Under the pieces are notes generated by a model. That model did no database searches, had not been told where the DNA came from, and saw only the letters and a program-made list of their open reading frames with translations. Source: Dechloromonas sp. ZY10 (lineage in GTDB: Bacteria > Pseudomonadota > Gammaproteobacteria > Burkholderiales > Rhodocyclaceae). From it: 64,000 nucleotides of DNA. The DNA lies in NCBI RefSeq assembly GCF_041378895.1, contig NZ_CP144212.1, forward strand, positions 1,411,501 to 1,475,500, in the 5' to 3' direction. Shown here piece by piece: positions 33,308-41,303 of the stretch (its first letter is position 1; each line of letters starts with the position of its first letter). Position numbers and translations under genes: made by a program.

Positions 33308-33931
33308 ATGAGTACAGGATTGGCTGTGACAAAGAAAAGCGCGTCGACCGCTGGCGCTGATTTACTGCGTATTGTGCGCATCAACGAAGAAATCAAGTTG
33401 GTGGTCAGTGTCGCTTTTAAAATCAATATCATGGCGCTCAATGCGATTTTTCTCGCCAAGCGTGCGGGTACCGCCGCGCTTGGCTTCGGGGTGCTATCGA
33501 ACGAGTTGCGGGTTTTTTCCCAGGATTTGCGCACCTGCATGCAGACCTTGACCGATCTGATTCACGCCAGCGTTGGCGAGGTTTCGGTGACCCTCAAGAA
33601 TGTACGTCGTACCCGCTTGCTGCGCGCTGCGGTGCGAATGGCGCCAGAGTCTTCGGCAACAGCAGCATTGGCCCGCCGGGAGGCGGAAAACGAAGTGCAT
33701 GAGCTCAAGTTTCAGTCTTTGCGCAAGCAGCTCAAGCGCGCACTTGAAGATGCATTTCAGATGGTTGAGCTGGGCGGCGTGCTGGCCAAGTCGGCCAAGA
33801 TCGAAGCCGCTTATGGCCAGAGTTTTGCCGGGGCCCTGGCTCAGGTGTCGGGGGAATTCGACGGTATTGTCGAGGAAATTCGTAGTTCGCTGGAGTCGTT
33901 GCGCCGCTCGACTTTCGTCACCGCGCGCTGA
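33308..33931 (+). CDS. Soluble chemoreceptor-tip-like protein
   Basis: A 207-residue cytoplasmic helical protein without membrane spans or HAMP. Residues about 36-70 (NIMALNAIFLAKRAGTAALG, then FGVLSNELRVFS) align with the chemoreceptor hairpin tip, whose family form is [20 protein letters not shown] then [12 protein letters not shown]. It keeps N, ALNA, A-RAG, GF-V and E-R but loses the acidic and glutamine positions. A second helical segment (about 120-200) could complete a hairpin. It lies 23 bp before an ODP-like di-iron protein gene. In Treponema an ODP protein acts through a chemoreceptor on CheA, so a role in oxygen signalling is a reasonable inference. Confidence 0.65.
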   Translation: MSTGLAVTKKSASTAGADLLRIVRINEEIKLVVSVAFKINIMALNAIFLAKRAGTAALGFGVLSNELRVFSQDLRTCMQTLTDLIHASVGEVSVTLKNVRRTRLLRAAVRMAPESSATAALARREAENEVHELKFQSLRKQLKRALEDAFQMVELGGVLAKSAKIEAAYGQSFAGALAQVSGEFDGIVEEIRSSLESLRRSTFVTAR

Positions 33932-33954
33932 TTGCCCAGGGAGGGATGAGGACA

Positions 33955-34695
33955 ATGAAAAAAACCGAAACTATTTTTCAGGATGGGTCGCACAAATGGG
34001 TGGCGATCATCCGCGATCAGGAAAAGCCCGGGTATCTGGTCGATACCAATGAGTATCTTGTGATCAACGGCAAGCAGGGGCTGTTGCTCGACCCCGGTGG
34101 TGCCGAAATTTTCCCGGCAGTCTTTTCGGCGTTGTCGGCTGAGTTTGATCCGTCGGCTCTGACCGCGATCTTTGCCTCCCATCAGGACCCCGACATCTGT
34201 TCGTCGCTTGCCCTGTGGCTGGAATTCAACCCGGCGATGCGCTGCTACATCAGTTGGCTGTGGGAGAGCTTCATTCCCCATTTCGGCGGCGATGCCGAGA
34301 CTTTCGTCCCGATTCCCGACGAGGGCATGGATATCTCCTTGAACGGGCTGCCCTTGCGTGCGGTGCCGGCGCATTACCTCCACTCCTCGGGGAATTTCCA
34401 CCTTTACGACAAGCAGGCAAAAATCCTGTTCAGCGGCGATGTCGGGGCAGCATTACTGCCGCCCGGCGATGAGAGCCTGTTCGTCGAAAAATTCGATACT
34501 CACATCCGTTATGCCGAAGGCTTCCATCGTCGCTGGATGGGGTCGAACGATGCCAAGCGTCGCTGGTGCGAACGGGTGTCGCAACTCGATATCGACATGC
34601 TTTGTCCGCAGCACGGGTCGATCTATCGCGGTGCCGACGTGCAGCGCTTCATTAACTGGTTCGATGAATTGCAAGTCGGAATTATCCAGTACTAA
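33955..34695 (+). CDS. ODP/flavodiiron-like metallo-beta-lactamase-fold protein
   Basis: A 246-residue single-domain protein related to the di-iron half of flavodiiron proteins, without the flavodoxin domain. Metal-site candidates are HQDPD (His76, Asp78, Asp80), the His residues in AHYLHSSGNFH, Asp in FSGDVG and His in CPQHGS. The usual His following the second Asp is Ile here, as in the oxygen-binding ODP subgroup. The start at 33955 is chosen over 33946 because GGGAGGG abuts the earlier ATG. It is followed by hemerythrin and DUF2249 genes. A role in binding or sensing oxygen or NO is more likely than in hydrolysis. Confidence 0.75.
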   Translation: MKKTETIFQDGSHKWVAIIRDQEKPGYLVDTNEYLVINGKQGLLLDPGGAEIFPAVFSALSAEFDPSALTAIFASHQDPDICSSLALWLEFNPAMRCYISWLWESFIPHFGGDAETFVPIPDEGMDISLNGLPLRAVPAHYLHSSGNFHLYDKQAKILFSGDVGAALLPPGDESLFVEKFDTHIRYAEGFHRRWMGSNDAKRRWCERVSQLDIDMLCPQHGSIYRGADVQRFINWFDELQVGIIQY

Positions 34696-34711
34696 AAGCA
34701 TTTTTGTCGAT

Positions 34712-34725
34712 TTGACGGCTGTCAA
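34712..34725. promoter_or_regulatory. CRP/FNR-family type palindrome before the hemerythrin gene
   Basis: TTGAC-GGCT-GTCAA is a perfect 14-bp palindrome that fits the FNR/DNR superfamily layout (TTGAT-N4-ATCAA) with C/G at the inner position. It is 62 bp upstream of the hemerythrin ATG. Confidence 0.5.
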
Positions 34726-34748
34726 GGCGTGACCGCAAGGGTCACGCC
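34726..34748. other. 9-bp stem hairpin after the ODP-like gene
   Basis: GGCGTGACC-GCAAG-GGTCACGCC is a perfect hairpin with no T-run after it. It lies in the leader of the hemerythrin gene. It could attenuate read-through, stabilise mRNA or bind a protein. Confidence 0.5.
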
Positions 34749-34787
34749 GACAATCAGGGAAAGATTTCCGCAGCCGTGAGTAACACG

Positions 34788-35234
34788 ATGACCACCATAC
34801 GTAACCTGATGACCGACGATCATCGTCGGTGCGACGATTTTTTTGCCGATGCCGAGCAGGCTGTCGGTAAAGGCAATCTGGAGGCCGCCCGAGCCGCTTT
34901 TGCGCACTTCCGCCAAGCTACGCTGGCGCATTTCGACAGTGAGGAAAAGACGCTTTTTCCGACATTCGAGGCCAAAACCGGGATGAGCATGGGGCCTACC
35001 CAGGTGATGCGGATGGAGCATGCCCAGATGCGAACCCTGTTTGATGATGCCGATGCTGCGCTGGTTTCCGGCGATAGCGACGAGTATCTGGGGGTGGCCG
35101 AAACCTTGCTGATCATGATGCAGCAGCACAATATGAAAGAGGAAAACATCCTTTATCCGATGTGCGATCAGCATCTTGCGGACGAGTTGCCGGAGTTGTT
35201 GCCGCGCCTCGAAAGCGAACTGGCCGGGGAGTGA
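34788..35234 (+). CDS. Hemerythrin-domain protein
   Basis: A 148-residue single-domain hemerythrin with the di-iron ligands in order: DDHRRCDDFF, LAHFDSEEKTLFP, MEHAQMRTLF and QQHNMKEENILYP. It binds oxygen, NO or iron in the cytoplasm. The start is taken at ATG 34788; a GTG at 34776 is in frame, and neither has a strong ribosome site. The DUF2249 gene follows two bases after the stop codon. Confidence 0.88.
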   Translation: MTTIRNLMTDDHRRCDDFFADAEQAVGKGNLEAARAAFAHFRQATLAHFDSEEKTLFPTFEAKTGMSMGPTQVMRMEHAQMRTLFDDADAALVSGDSDEYLGVAETLLIMMQQHNMKEENILYPMCDQHLADELPELLPRLESELAGE

Positions 35235-35236
35235 GC

Positions 35237-35464
35237 ATGAGCCATCCCAAGACGCCGCACGTGGTCGATGCCCGCTATCTGGAGCCGCCGGAGCCCTTTG
35301 TCCAGACCATGGAGATGCTCGACCGGCTGGCGGTTGGTGAGCGGATGCTGCTGCTGCTGTTCCGTGAGCCGCACCCCCTGTACAAGGTCCTGCGCCAGAA
35401 TGGGCATACCTACGAAACCGAATTGCTGCCTGACGGTACTTTCGAAATCCTGATCACTCGCTGA
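35237..35464 (+). CDS. DUF2249 domain protein
   Basis: A 75-residue protein of the DUF2249 (SirA/TusA-like) family, with VVDARYLEPPEPFVQTME, LLLLFREPHPLYKVL and the C-terminal YETELLPDGTFEILITR. These small proteins commonly lie beside hemerythrins and NO/denitrification genes. GGGGAGTGAGC precedes the ATG. The function is unknown; context suggests redox or NO-linked metal-centre repair. Confidence 0.8.
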   Translation: MSHPKTPHVVDARYLEPPEPFVQTMEMLDRLAVGERMLLLLFREPHPLYKVLRQNGHTYETELLPDGTFEILITR

Positions 35465-35479
35465 GCGGAGGCGGACTCG

Positions 35480-36781
35480 ATGCAGGCCCTGCTGTCGTTC
35501 GAGAATGCTCCGCCGTTTGCTGCCCCTCTCAGGTTTTTCATCACGGCGCCGCTGCTGGCGGCACTGGCCGGCCTGATTCTGGTCTGGCAGGGGGGCGACC
35601 TATTGTCGTCGCGCTGGCATCCCGGATTGCTGGCAGCCACGCACTTGCTGACCGTCGGTTTCATGCTGATGGTGATGCTTGGGGCGCTGATCCAGATTCT
35701 GCCGGTGGTTGCCGGTGCCAATCTGCGCCAGCCTTTGCAGCTGGCGCGTGGCCTGCATCCGCTGCTGTTGCTCGGTGCGCTGATGCTGGCGGCAGGATTG
35801 CTGTTCGGCAGGCCAGGCTGGTTGCAATTGGCGGCAGCCCTGTTGCTGTCGGCTGGTGGCTGGTTTATCCATTCTGCCGTGCAGGCTTTGTGGCGGGTAC
35901 CCCTTACCAGCCCTACCATCGCCGGCCTGAAGCTGGCTTTGCCAGCGTTGGCGCTCAGCTTGCTGCTGGGGGGCGGGTTGGCCCTGACCTTGGCCGGTGG
36001 CTGGGCCTGGCCAGTTTCGGGGGTGACTGACCTGCATGCGGGCTGGGCTCTCGGCGCCTGGGCCACCGTCCTGCTCGCCGCCGTTGCCTATGTCGTGGTC
36101 CCGATGTTTCAGTTAACGCCGGGCTATCCGGCGCGAGCCGGCTGGCTGTTTCCCTGGGCAATGTGTGGCGTCGTGCTGTTTTGGTCGCTGGCCGAGATTT
36201 TCCGGTTCGCTGCGGCCGGTTTGCTGGCTCGCCAGCTGGCTGCCGGCCTGGGGCTGGCCTTTGCCGTTCAGACCTTGTATCTGCAGGGGCAGCGGCGGCG
36301 GGCGCGGCCCGACGCGATTTATCGTTTCTGGCAAGGAGGGCTGCTTTGCGCGGTTTTTGCGCTATTGCTGCTGTTGACCGTGAATGCCTTGCCCGAGGCG
36401 TTTGCCTGGGCTGGCTGGCCGGTGCTGATCGGGGTCTTGCTGCTGCCCGGTGCCTTTGTCGCCTTTATTTCCGGAATGCTATACAAGATCGTCCCTTTTC
36501 TGGCCTGGATGCATTTGCAAAATGCCGGACAGGGCAAGGTTTCGGCTCCCAGCATGGGTAAGCTGTTGCCTGAACGCGATGCTCTCTTGCAATCACGCTT
36601 GTATTTCACGGCAATGCTGCTCTTGCTGCTGGCAGTGTTTTTCCCCGACTGGCTGGCACGGCCGGCTGGTCTGAGTTTTGCAGCAGCCATGCTGTGGCTG
36701 GCGAGGAATTTGTGGTTGGCCTTGCGGCGTTATCGGGCGCACCAGCGGCTATTGTCGGGTATCGCGGAGGAGGGGGCGTGA
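35480..36781 (+). CDS. Polytopic membrane protein, NnrS/haem-copper-oxidase-like
   Basis: A 433-residue protein with about 12 hydrophobic spans. A first-third block, ATHLLTVGFMLMVMLGALIQ, resembles the His-bearing helices of NnrS and haem-copper oxidase subunit I-like proteins. Other His-bearing segments are ARGLHPLLLLG, GVTDLHAGWALG and the conserved MLYKIVPFLAWMHLQNAG. NnrS proteins bind haem and relieve NO stress, but I cannot assign this subfamily confidently. It lies in a run with hemerythrin, DUF2249 and SirB2 genes upstream of fnr, supporting an NO or oxygen-related role. Its stop codon overlaps the next start. Confidence 0.65.
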   Translation: MQALLSFENAPPFAAPLRFFITAPLLAALAGLILVWQGGDLLSSRWHPGLLAATHLLTVGFMLMVMLGALIQILPVVAGANLRQPLQLARGLHPLLLLGALMLAAGLLFGRPGWLQLAAALLLSAGGWFIHSAVQALWRVPLTSPTIAGLKLALPALALSLLLGGGLALTLAGGWAWPVSGVTDLHAGWALGAWATVLLAAVAYVVVPMFQLTPGYPARAGWLFPWAMCGVVLFWSLAEIFRFAAAGLLARQLAAGLGLAFAVQTLYLQGQRRRARPDAIYRFWQGGLLCAVFALLLLLTVNALPEAFAWAGWPVLIGVLLLPGAFVAFISGMLYKIVPFLAWMHLQNAGQGKVSAPSMGKLLPERDALLQSRLYFTAMLLLLLAVFFPDWLARPAGLSFAAAMLWLARNLWLALRRYRAHQRLLSGIAEEGA

Positions 36782-37158
36782 GCTATCTGTTGTTGAAGCA
36801 TCTGCATGTCAGTTGTGTGGTGCTCAGTGGCATCGGCTTCTTGCTGCGGGGGCTGTGGATGCTGCGGGGGTCGCCGTTGCTCGGTCATCGCCTGACACGC
36901 ATATTGCCGCATCTGATCGATAGTTCATTACTGGGCAGCGCGTTGCTTCTGGCGTGGTTGAGCGGTCAATATCCGTTCATGCTCGACTGGCTGACTGGCA
37001 AGTTTTTTGGTTTGCTCGCTTACATCGTCCTTGGGGCGCTGGCCCTCAAGCGTGCGCCCACCTTGCGTGGGCGTGCACTCTGCCTGGTGCTGGCGGTGGT
37101 GGCTTATGGCTACATCGTCAGCGTTGCCATGACCCGCAATCCGTGGCCCTGGGCTTGA
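36778..37158 (+). CDS. SirB2-family membrane protein
   Basis: A 126-residue membrane protein of the SirB family with four predicted spans. It starts YLLLKHLHVSCVVLSGIGFLLRG and ends YGYIVSVAMTRNPWPW, both typical of SirB2. It uses GTG at 36778, preceded by GGAGG and overlapping the previous stop codon, so it is co-translated with the polytopic protein. The biochemical role is unknown; the family often accompanies respiratory genes. Confidence 0.8.
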   Translation: MSYLLLKHLHVSCVVLSGIGFLLRGLWMLRGSPLLGHRLTRILPHLIDSSLLGSALLLAWLSGQYPFMLDWLTGKFFGLLAYIVLGALALKRAPTLRGRALCLVLAVVAYGYIVSVAMTRNPWPWA

Positions 37159-37184
37159 GCGGCAAGCTTCCGCCCCTGTTCGGG

Positions 37185-37925
37185 TCAGTGTTGCGGGTGC
37201 ATCAGGCTCTTGAGTCCGGCAACATTGAGAATGCGGATGTGTTTCTGCTGGACTGCGATATGGCCCTCTTCCTGGAAACGGGAAAAGGCGCGTGAAACGG
37301 TTTCCAGTTTGAGACCCAGGTAACTGCCGATTTCCTCGCGGGTCATCCGCAGGTAGAACTCGGAGGGAGAAAAGCCGCGCGCGGTGAAGCGCTGTGACAG
37401 GTTGAGCAGGAAGGCGGCCAGGCGCTCTTCGGCGCGCATTGTTCCGAGCAGCATCATTACACCATGGTCACGGACGATTTCGCGGCTCATTACCTTGTGG
37501 AAATGGTGTTGCAGGGTATGAATCTCGCGCGACAGGGACTCCAGGCGCGAGAAGGGGATCGCGCAGACCTCGCTGTCTTCGAGGGCGATCGCGTTGCAGG
37601 TGTGGTGTTCAGTGCTGATTCCGTCAAGTCCGAGCAATTCGCCGGCCATCTGGAAGCCCGTCACCTGGTCCCGGCCGTCGGAGAGCAGGACGCCGGTTTT
37701 GAAAAAGCCGCTGCGGATCGCGTAGATTGCATCAAAGGTTTCGCTGGCGCGGTAGAGGTGGTCGCCACGCTTGACCCGGCGGCGGGTCGAGACCAGATCG
37801 TCGAGGCGTGCCATTTCCTCAGGCGAGAGCCCAAGCGGCAGGCAGAGCTCACGCAAGTTGCAGTTGGAACAGGCCGTTTTGATGACCGCGAGGGATACTT
37901 CTTCGTTCAGTTTGTGCTGACCCAT
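37185..37925 (-). CDS. fnr: FNR-type oxygen-responsive transcription regulator
   Basis: A 246-residue CRP/FNR-family regulator. Cys19, Cys22 and Cys28 in ACSNCNLREL plus CLP, and Cys110 in HHTCNAIAL, reproduce the four [4Fe-4S] ligands of FNR. An effector-fold domain is followed by a helix-turn-helix whose recognition helix LETVSRAFSRFQ keeps the E--SR residues that read TTGAT. The start at ATG 37925 follows GCAGG; a TTG six bases earlier is possible. It is divergent from hemN, with an FNR box in between that may serve both genes. Confidence 0.92.
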   Translation of the reverse strand: MGQHKLNEEVSLAVIKTACSNCNLRELCLPLGLSPEEMARLDDLVSTRRRVKRGDHLYRASETFDAIYAIRSGFFKTGVLLSDGRDQVTGFQMAGELLGLDGISTEHHTCNAIALEDSEVCAIPFSRLESLSREIHTLQHHFHKVMSREIVRDHGVMMLLGTMRAEERLAAFLLNLSQRFTARGFSPSEFYLRMTREEIGSYLGLKLETVSRAFSRFQEEGHIAVQQKHIRILNVAGLKSLMHPQH

Positions 37926-37942
37926 ACGCAACCTGCAATCGA

Positions 37943-37956
37943 TTGATCCATGTCAA
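37943..37956. promoter_or_regulatory. FNR box between fnr and hemN
   Basis: TTGAT-CCAT-GTCAA matches the FNR/ANR consensus TTGAT-N4-ATCAA with one mismatch. Its centre (37949.5) is 41.5 bp before a start point expected about 7 bp after the CATAAT hexamer at 37979-37984, the class II activator position for hemN. It also lies just upstream of fnr. Confidence 0.8.
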
Positions 37957-37978
37957 CCGTTAAAATCGACCTTCCGAA

Positions 37979-37984
37979 CATAAT
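37979..37984 (+). promoter_or_regulatory. -10 hexamer of hemN
   Basis: CATAAT matches the sigma-70 -10 consensus at five of six bases and is correctly spaced from the FNR box. Confidence 0.6.
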
Positions 37985-38011
37985 GCCGCAAAAAGCGAGG
38001 CGCCTAGCTCA

Positions 38012-39415
38012 ATGAATTTTGCCACTGAAAATCTGGTTTTTGATCCTGAAATCATCCGTCGTTTCGACGTCAATGGACCGCGTTACACATCCTACCCCAC
38101 CGCGGATCGTTTCGTCGAGGCATTCGACTCCGATGCCGCCAAATTGTGGCTGAGCAAACGCAACATCGGCGGTATCAGCCGTCCCTTGTCGCTGTATTTC
38201 CATATTCCTTTCTGCAACACCATTTGCTACTACTGTGCCTGCAACAAGATCATTACCAAGGATCACGGGCGCAGTGCCAAGTATCTGAAGTACCTGGGGC
38301 GCGAACTGGCCTTGCAGAGCGCGGCGCTCGAAGGCACCGACGGCGAACACGAGGTCATCCAGCTGCACTGGGGCGGTGGTACGCCGACCTTCCTGTCGCA
38401 CGACGAGATGCGCCAGTTGATGGGCGAGACGCGCAAGCATTTCAAGTTGCTTGAAGGCGGCGAGTTCTCGATTGAAGTCGACCCGCGCAAGGTTGATACG
38501 GCAACCGTGGCGCTGCTTGGTGAACTCGGCTTCAACCGGATGAGCGTCGGTGTCCAGGATTTCGACGAACGTGTTCAGGCGGCGGTCAACCGCATCCAGA
38601 GCGAGGAAGAAACCGCCAACGTGATCCAAGCGGCCCGCGCCAATGGCTTCAAGTCGATTTCGGTGGACCTGATCTACGGCCTGCCGCATCAGACCGTGAT
38701 GGGCTTCAACCGCACGCTCGAGCGTGTGCTGGCGATGGACCCGGACCGTCTGTCGATTTACAACTATGCGCACTTGCCCAGCCTGTTCAAGCCGCAGCGC
38801 CGGATTGCCGAAGACGATTTGCCGTCGGCCGACAGCAAGCTGCAGATTCTGGCGCTGGCAATCCGCAAGCTGACCGAAGCTGGTTACGTCTTCATCGGCA
38901 TGGACCACTTCGCCAAGCCTGACGACGAGCTCGCCGTGGCGCAGCGGCAAGGACGCCTGCACCGCAATTTCCAGGGCTATTCGACCTATGCCGACTGCGA
39001 CATGCTGTCGTTCGGGATTTCGTCGATCAGCAAGGTCGGACCGACCTACAGCCAGAACGTCAAGACGCTCGACGAGTACTACGACCGCCTCGACTCGGGG
39101 ATGCTGCCGGTGTTTCGCGGGATCGAACTGACCGCCGACGACATCCTGCGCCGTTCGATCATCCAGGCGCTGATGTGCCATTTCGAACTGTCGATCGAGA
39201 GCATCGAGAGCGCGCATCTGATCGACTTCCACAAATATTTTGCCGCCGAGCTGGAAGATTTGCGCGAACTGGAGCGTGGCGGCCTGGTCAAGATCGACCG
39301 CGAATGGATCACCGTGCTGCCGCCGGGACGCATGCTGGTCCGTGTGATTTCGATGGCGTTCGATCGCTACTTGCGTGCTGATCGTCAGCGTACTCGTTAC
39401 TCGAAGGTGATCTGA
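38012..39415 (+). CDS. hemN: Oxygen-independent coproporphyrinogen III oxidase (radical SAM)
   Basis: A 467-residue HemN that decarboxylates coproporphyrinogen III during anaerobic haem synthesis. The radical-SAM cluster motif CNTICYYCACNK (CxxxCxxC) lies near residues 68-79 after SLYFHIPF. HWGGGTPTFLS, SVGVQDFDERVQAAVNRIQ, DLIYGLPHQT and a C-terminal HemN domain (RGIELTADDILRRSIIQALMC) follow. It is probably activated by FNR through the adjacent box. A strong terminator follows. Confidence 0.95.
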   Translation: MNFATENLVFDPEIIRRFDVNGPRYTSYPTADRFVEAFDSDAAKLWLSKRNIGGISRPLSLYFHIPFCNTICYYCACNKIITKDHGRSAKYLKYLGRELALQSAALEGTDGEHEVIQLHWGGGTPTFLSHDEMRQLMGETRKHFKLLEGGEFSIEVDPRKVDTATVALLGELGFNRMSVGVQDFDERVQAAVNRIQSEEETANVIQAARANGFKSISVDLIYGLPHQTVMGFNRTLERVLAMDPDRLSIYNYAHLPSLFKPQRRIAEDDLPSADSKLQILALAIRKLTEAGYVFIGMDHFAKPDDELAVAQRQGRLHRNFQGYSTYADCDMLSFGISSISKVGPTYSQNVKTLDEYYDRLDSGMLPVFRGIELTADDILRRSIIQALMCHFELSIESIESAHLIDFHKYFAAELEDLRELERGGLVKIDREWITVLPPGRMLVRVISMAFDRYLRADRQRTRYSKVI

Positions 39416-39441
39416 CCGATTGTTGTTGGGGGGCAGGGAGG

Positions 39442-39475
39442 AAAAGGGGGGCTGCGGGGGCAGTCCCCCTTTTTT
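39442..39475 (+). terminator. Intrinsic terminator after hemN
   Basis: AAAAGGGGG (39442-39450) pairs with CCCCCTTTT (39465-39473) around a GC-rich loop and continues into a T-run. Confidence 0.85.
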
Positions 39476-39571
39476 CTTTTGGCCGGCAAGGCTTTTTCGC
39501 GGGAGTCGAGGAAGCCGGTAAAATGCCGGCTTTTGCCGGGGCAGCCGCCTGCGGCCAGCCGGATCAATCGC

Positions 39572-41191
39572 ATGCTCAGAATTACCGAAGTCAAACTCCC
39601 CCTCGATCACCCGCAGGAAGCGCTGCTGGCAGCCATCTGTGCCCGTCTGGAGGTGCCGGCGGCTGCGGTGCTCGGCTACACTATCTTTCGGCGCGGCTAC
39701 GATGCCCGCCGTAAAAGCCAGATTTCGCTGATCTACACGCTGGACGTGACCCTGGCTGAGGAAGCGGCGGTGCTCGCCCGCTTTGCCGGCGACAAGCAGG
39801 TGCAGCCGGCGCCGGATACCCGCTATCAGTATGTCGCGCAGGCGCCGGCAGGGCTGAACGAGCGGCCGGTGGTGATCGGGATGGGGCCGTGCGGCTTCAT
39901 GGCCGGCTTGTTGCTGGCGCAGATGGGGTTCCGCCCGATCATCCTCGAGCGCGGCAAGGCCGTCCGCGAGCGGACCAAGGATACCTGGGGGCTGTGGCGC
40001 AAGCACAAGCTCAACCCGGAATCCAACGTTCAGTTCGGCGAGGGCGGCGCTGGCACCTTCTCCGACGGCAAGCTCTACAGCCAGATCAAGGACCCGAATT
40101 TCTACGGCCGCAAGGTGCTGGAGGAGTTCGTCCAGGCCGGGGCGCCGGAAGAAATCATCTACGTCAGCAAGCCGCACATCGGCACCTTCCGGCTGGTCAA
40201 GATGGTCGAAAACATCCGTGCCAAAATCACCGAGTTGGGCGGTGAAATCCGCTTCGAAAGCAAGGTCGACCGTATCGTGCGCGAAGACGGACAGGTGGTG
40301 GCGGTCGAACTCGCTGGCGGCGAGCGGATCGCTACCCGGCATGTGGTGCTGGCAGTCGGCCACAGCGCCCGCGATACCTTCCAGATGGTGCACGCGCAGG
40401 GAATTTACGTCGAAGCCAAGCCGTTTTCGATCGGTTTCCGCGTCGAGCATCCGCAAACCTTGATTGACAAGGCGCGCTTCGGTTCCAGCGCCGGGCATCC
40501 GATTCTCGGCGCCGCCGATTACAAGCTGGTGCACCATTGCGCCAACGGGCGGGCAGCCTACAGTTTCTGCATGTGTCCGGGTGGCCAGGTGGTGGCCGCG
40601 ACCTCCGAGCCGGGGCGGGTAGTGACCAATGGCATGAGCCAGTATTCGCGTGCCGAGCGCAATGCCAACGCGGCGCTGGTGGTCGAGGTCAAACCGGAGG
40701 ACTTCCCCGGCGATTACCGTAGCAATCCGCTGGCCGGGATCGACTTTCAGCGGCAGTGGGAATCGGCTGCCTTCGTTGCCGGCGGCGAAAATTACGACGC
40801 GCCGGCGCAAAAGGTGGGCGATTTTCTTGCCGGCCGGCCGTCGACCGTGTTGGGCAGCGTCGAGCCTTCGTACCAGCCCGGGGTCCGGATGACCGACCTC
40901 GCCAGCTGCGTGCCGCCCTTCGTGATCGAGGCGCTGCGTGAGGCGATTCCGGCCTTCGACCGCCAGATCAAGGGCTTTGCGATGGCCGATGCGGTGCTGA
41001 CCGGGGTCGAGACGCGTACTTCGTCGCCGGTGCGGATCAAGCGCGGCGCCGATTTCCAGAGCATCAACACTCGCGGTCTGTTCCCGGCCGGCGAAGGCGC
41101 CGGTTACGCGGGCGGTATCCTGTCGGCCGGGGTCGATGGGATCAAAGTAGCGGAAGCGGTGGCCTTGTCGATGCTGGCGGGAGCCAGCTAG
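39572..41191 (+). CDS. FAD-dependent oxidoreductase (COG2509 type)
   Basis: A 539-residue NAD(P)/FAD-dependent protein of the uncharacterised COG2509 family. A short N-terminal domain (about 1-85) precedes a Rossmann motif VVIGMGPCGFMAGLLLAQMG and GGAGTFSDGKLYSQI. FSIGFRVEHPQTLI, FCMCPGGQVVAATSEPG and the C-terminal FAD block GLFPAGEGAGYAGGILSAGVDGIK follow. The start at 39572 is chosen by similarity in length and the LRITEVKLPLDHP opening; the ribosome site is weak. It is monocistronic. Homologues are widespread but the substrate is unknown. Confidence 0.82.
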   Translation: MLRITEVKLPLDHPQEALLAAICARLEVPAAAVLGYTIFRRGYDARRKSQISLIYTLDVTLAEEAAVLARFAGDKQVQPAPDTRYQYVAQAPAGLNERPVVIGMGPCGFMAGLLLAQMGFRPIILERGKAVRERTKDTWGLWRKHKLNPESNVQFGEGGAGTFSDGKLYSQIKDPNFYGRKVLEEFVQAGAPEEIIYVSKPHIGTFRLVKMVENIRAKITELGGEIRFESKVDRIVREDGQVVAVELAGGERIATRHVVLAVGHSARDTFQMVHAQGIYVEAKPFSIGFRVEHPQTLIDKARFGSSAGHPILGAADYKLVHHCANGRAAYSFCMCPGGQVVAATSEPGRVVTNGMSQYSRAERNANAALVVEVKPEDFPGDYRSNPLAGIDFQRQWESAAFVAGGENYDAPAQKVGDFLAGRPSTVLGSVEPSYQPGVRMTDLASCVPPFVIEALREAIPAFDRQIKGFAMADAVLTGVETRTSSPVRIKRGADFQSINTRGLFPAGEGAGYAGGILSAGVDGIKVAEAVALSMLAGAS

Positions 41192-41229
41192 GTTTTTGTC
41201 TTGCTTTTAGTGGTTTTGCTGAATTCTGC

Positions 41230-41243
41230 TTGATGTTAGTCAA
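41230..41243 (+). promoter_or_regulatory. FNR box before the HD-GYP-hemerythrin gene
   Basis: TTGAT-GTTA-GTCAA has the same one-mismatch form as the hemN box. A TAGCAT hexamer at 41265-41270 places the expected start near 41277-41278, with the box centred at about -41.5 (class II position). Confidence 0.7.
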
Positions 41244-41303
41244 CGGATAGTCGGTAGTTCCGCGTAGCATCTAGGTCTTTCGTACTAGATTGCTTCGGCA
41301 AAC

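Noticed and set aside
38009-40810. 933-codon minus-strand frame opposite hemN and the FAD oxidoreductase
   Set aside because: Both plus-strand genes are recognised families with motifs in place. The minus frame runs across a terminator and an intergenic gap.
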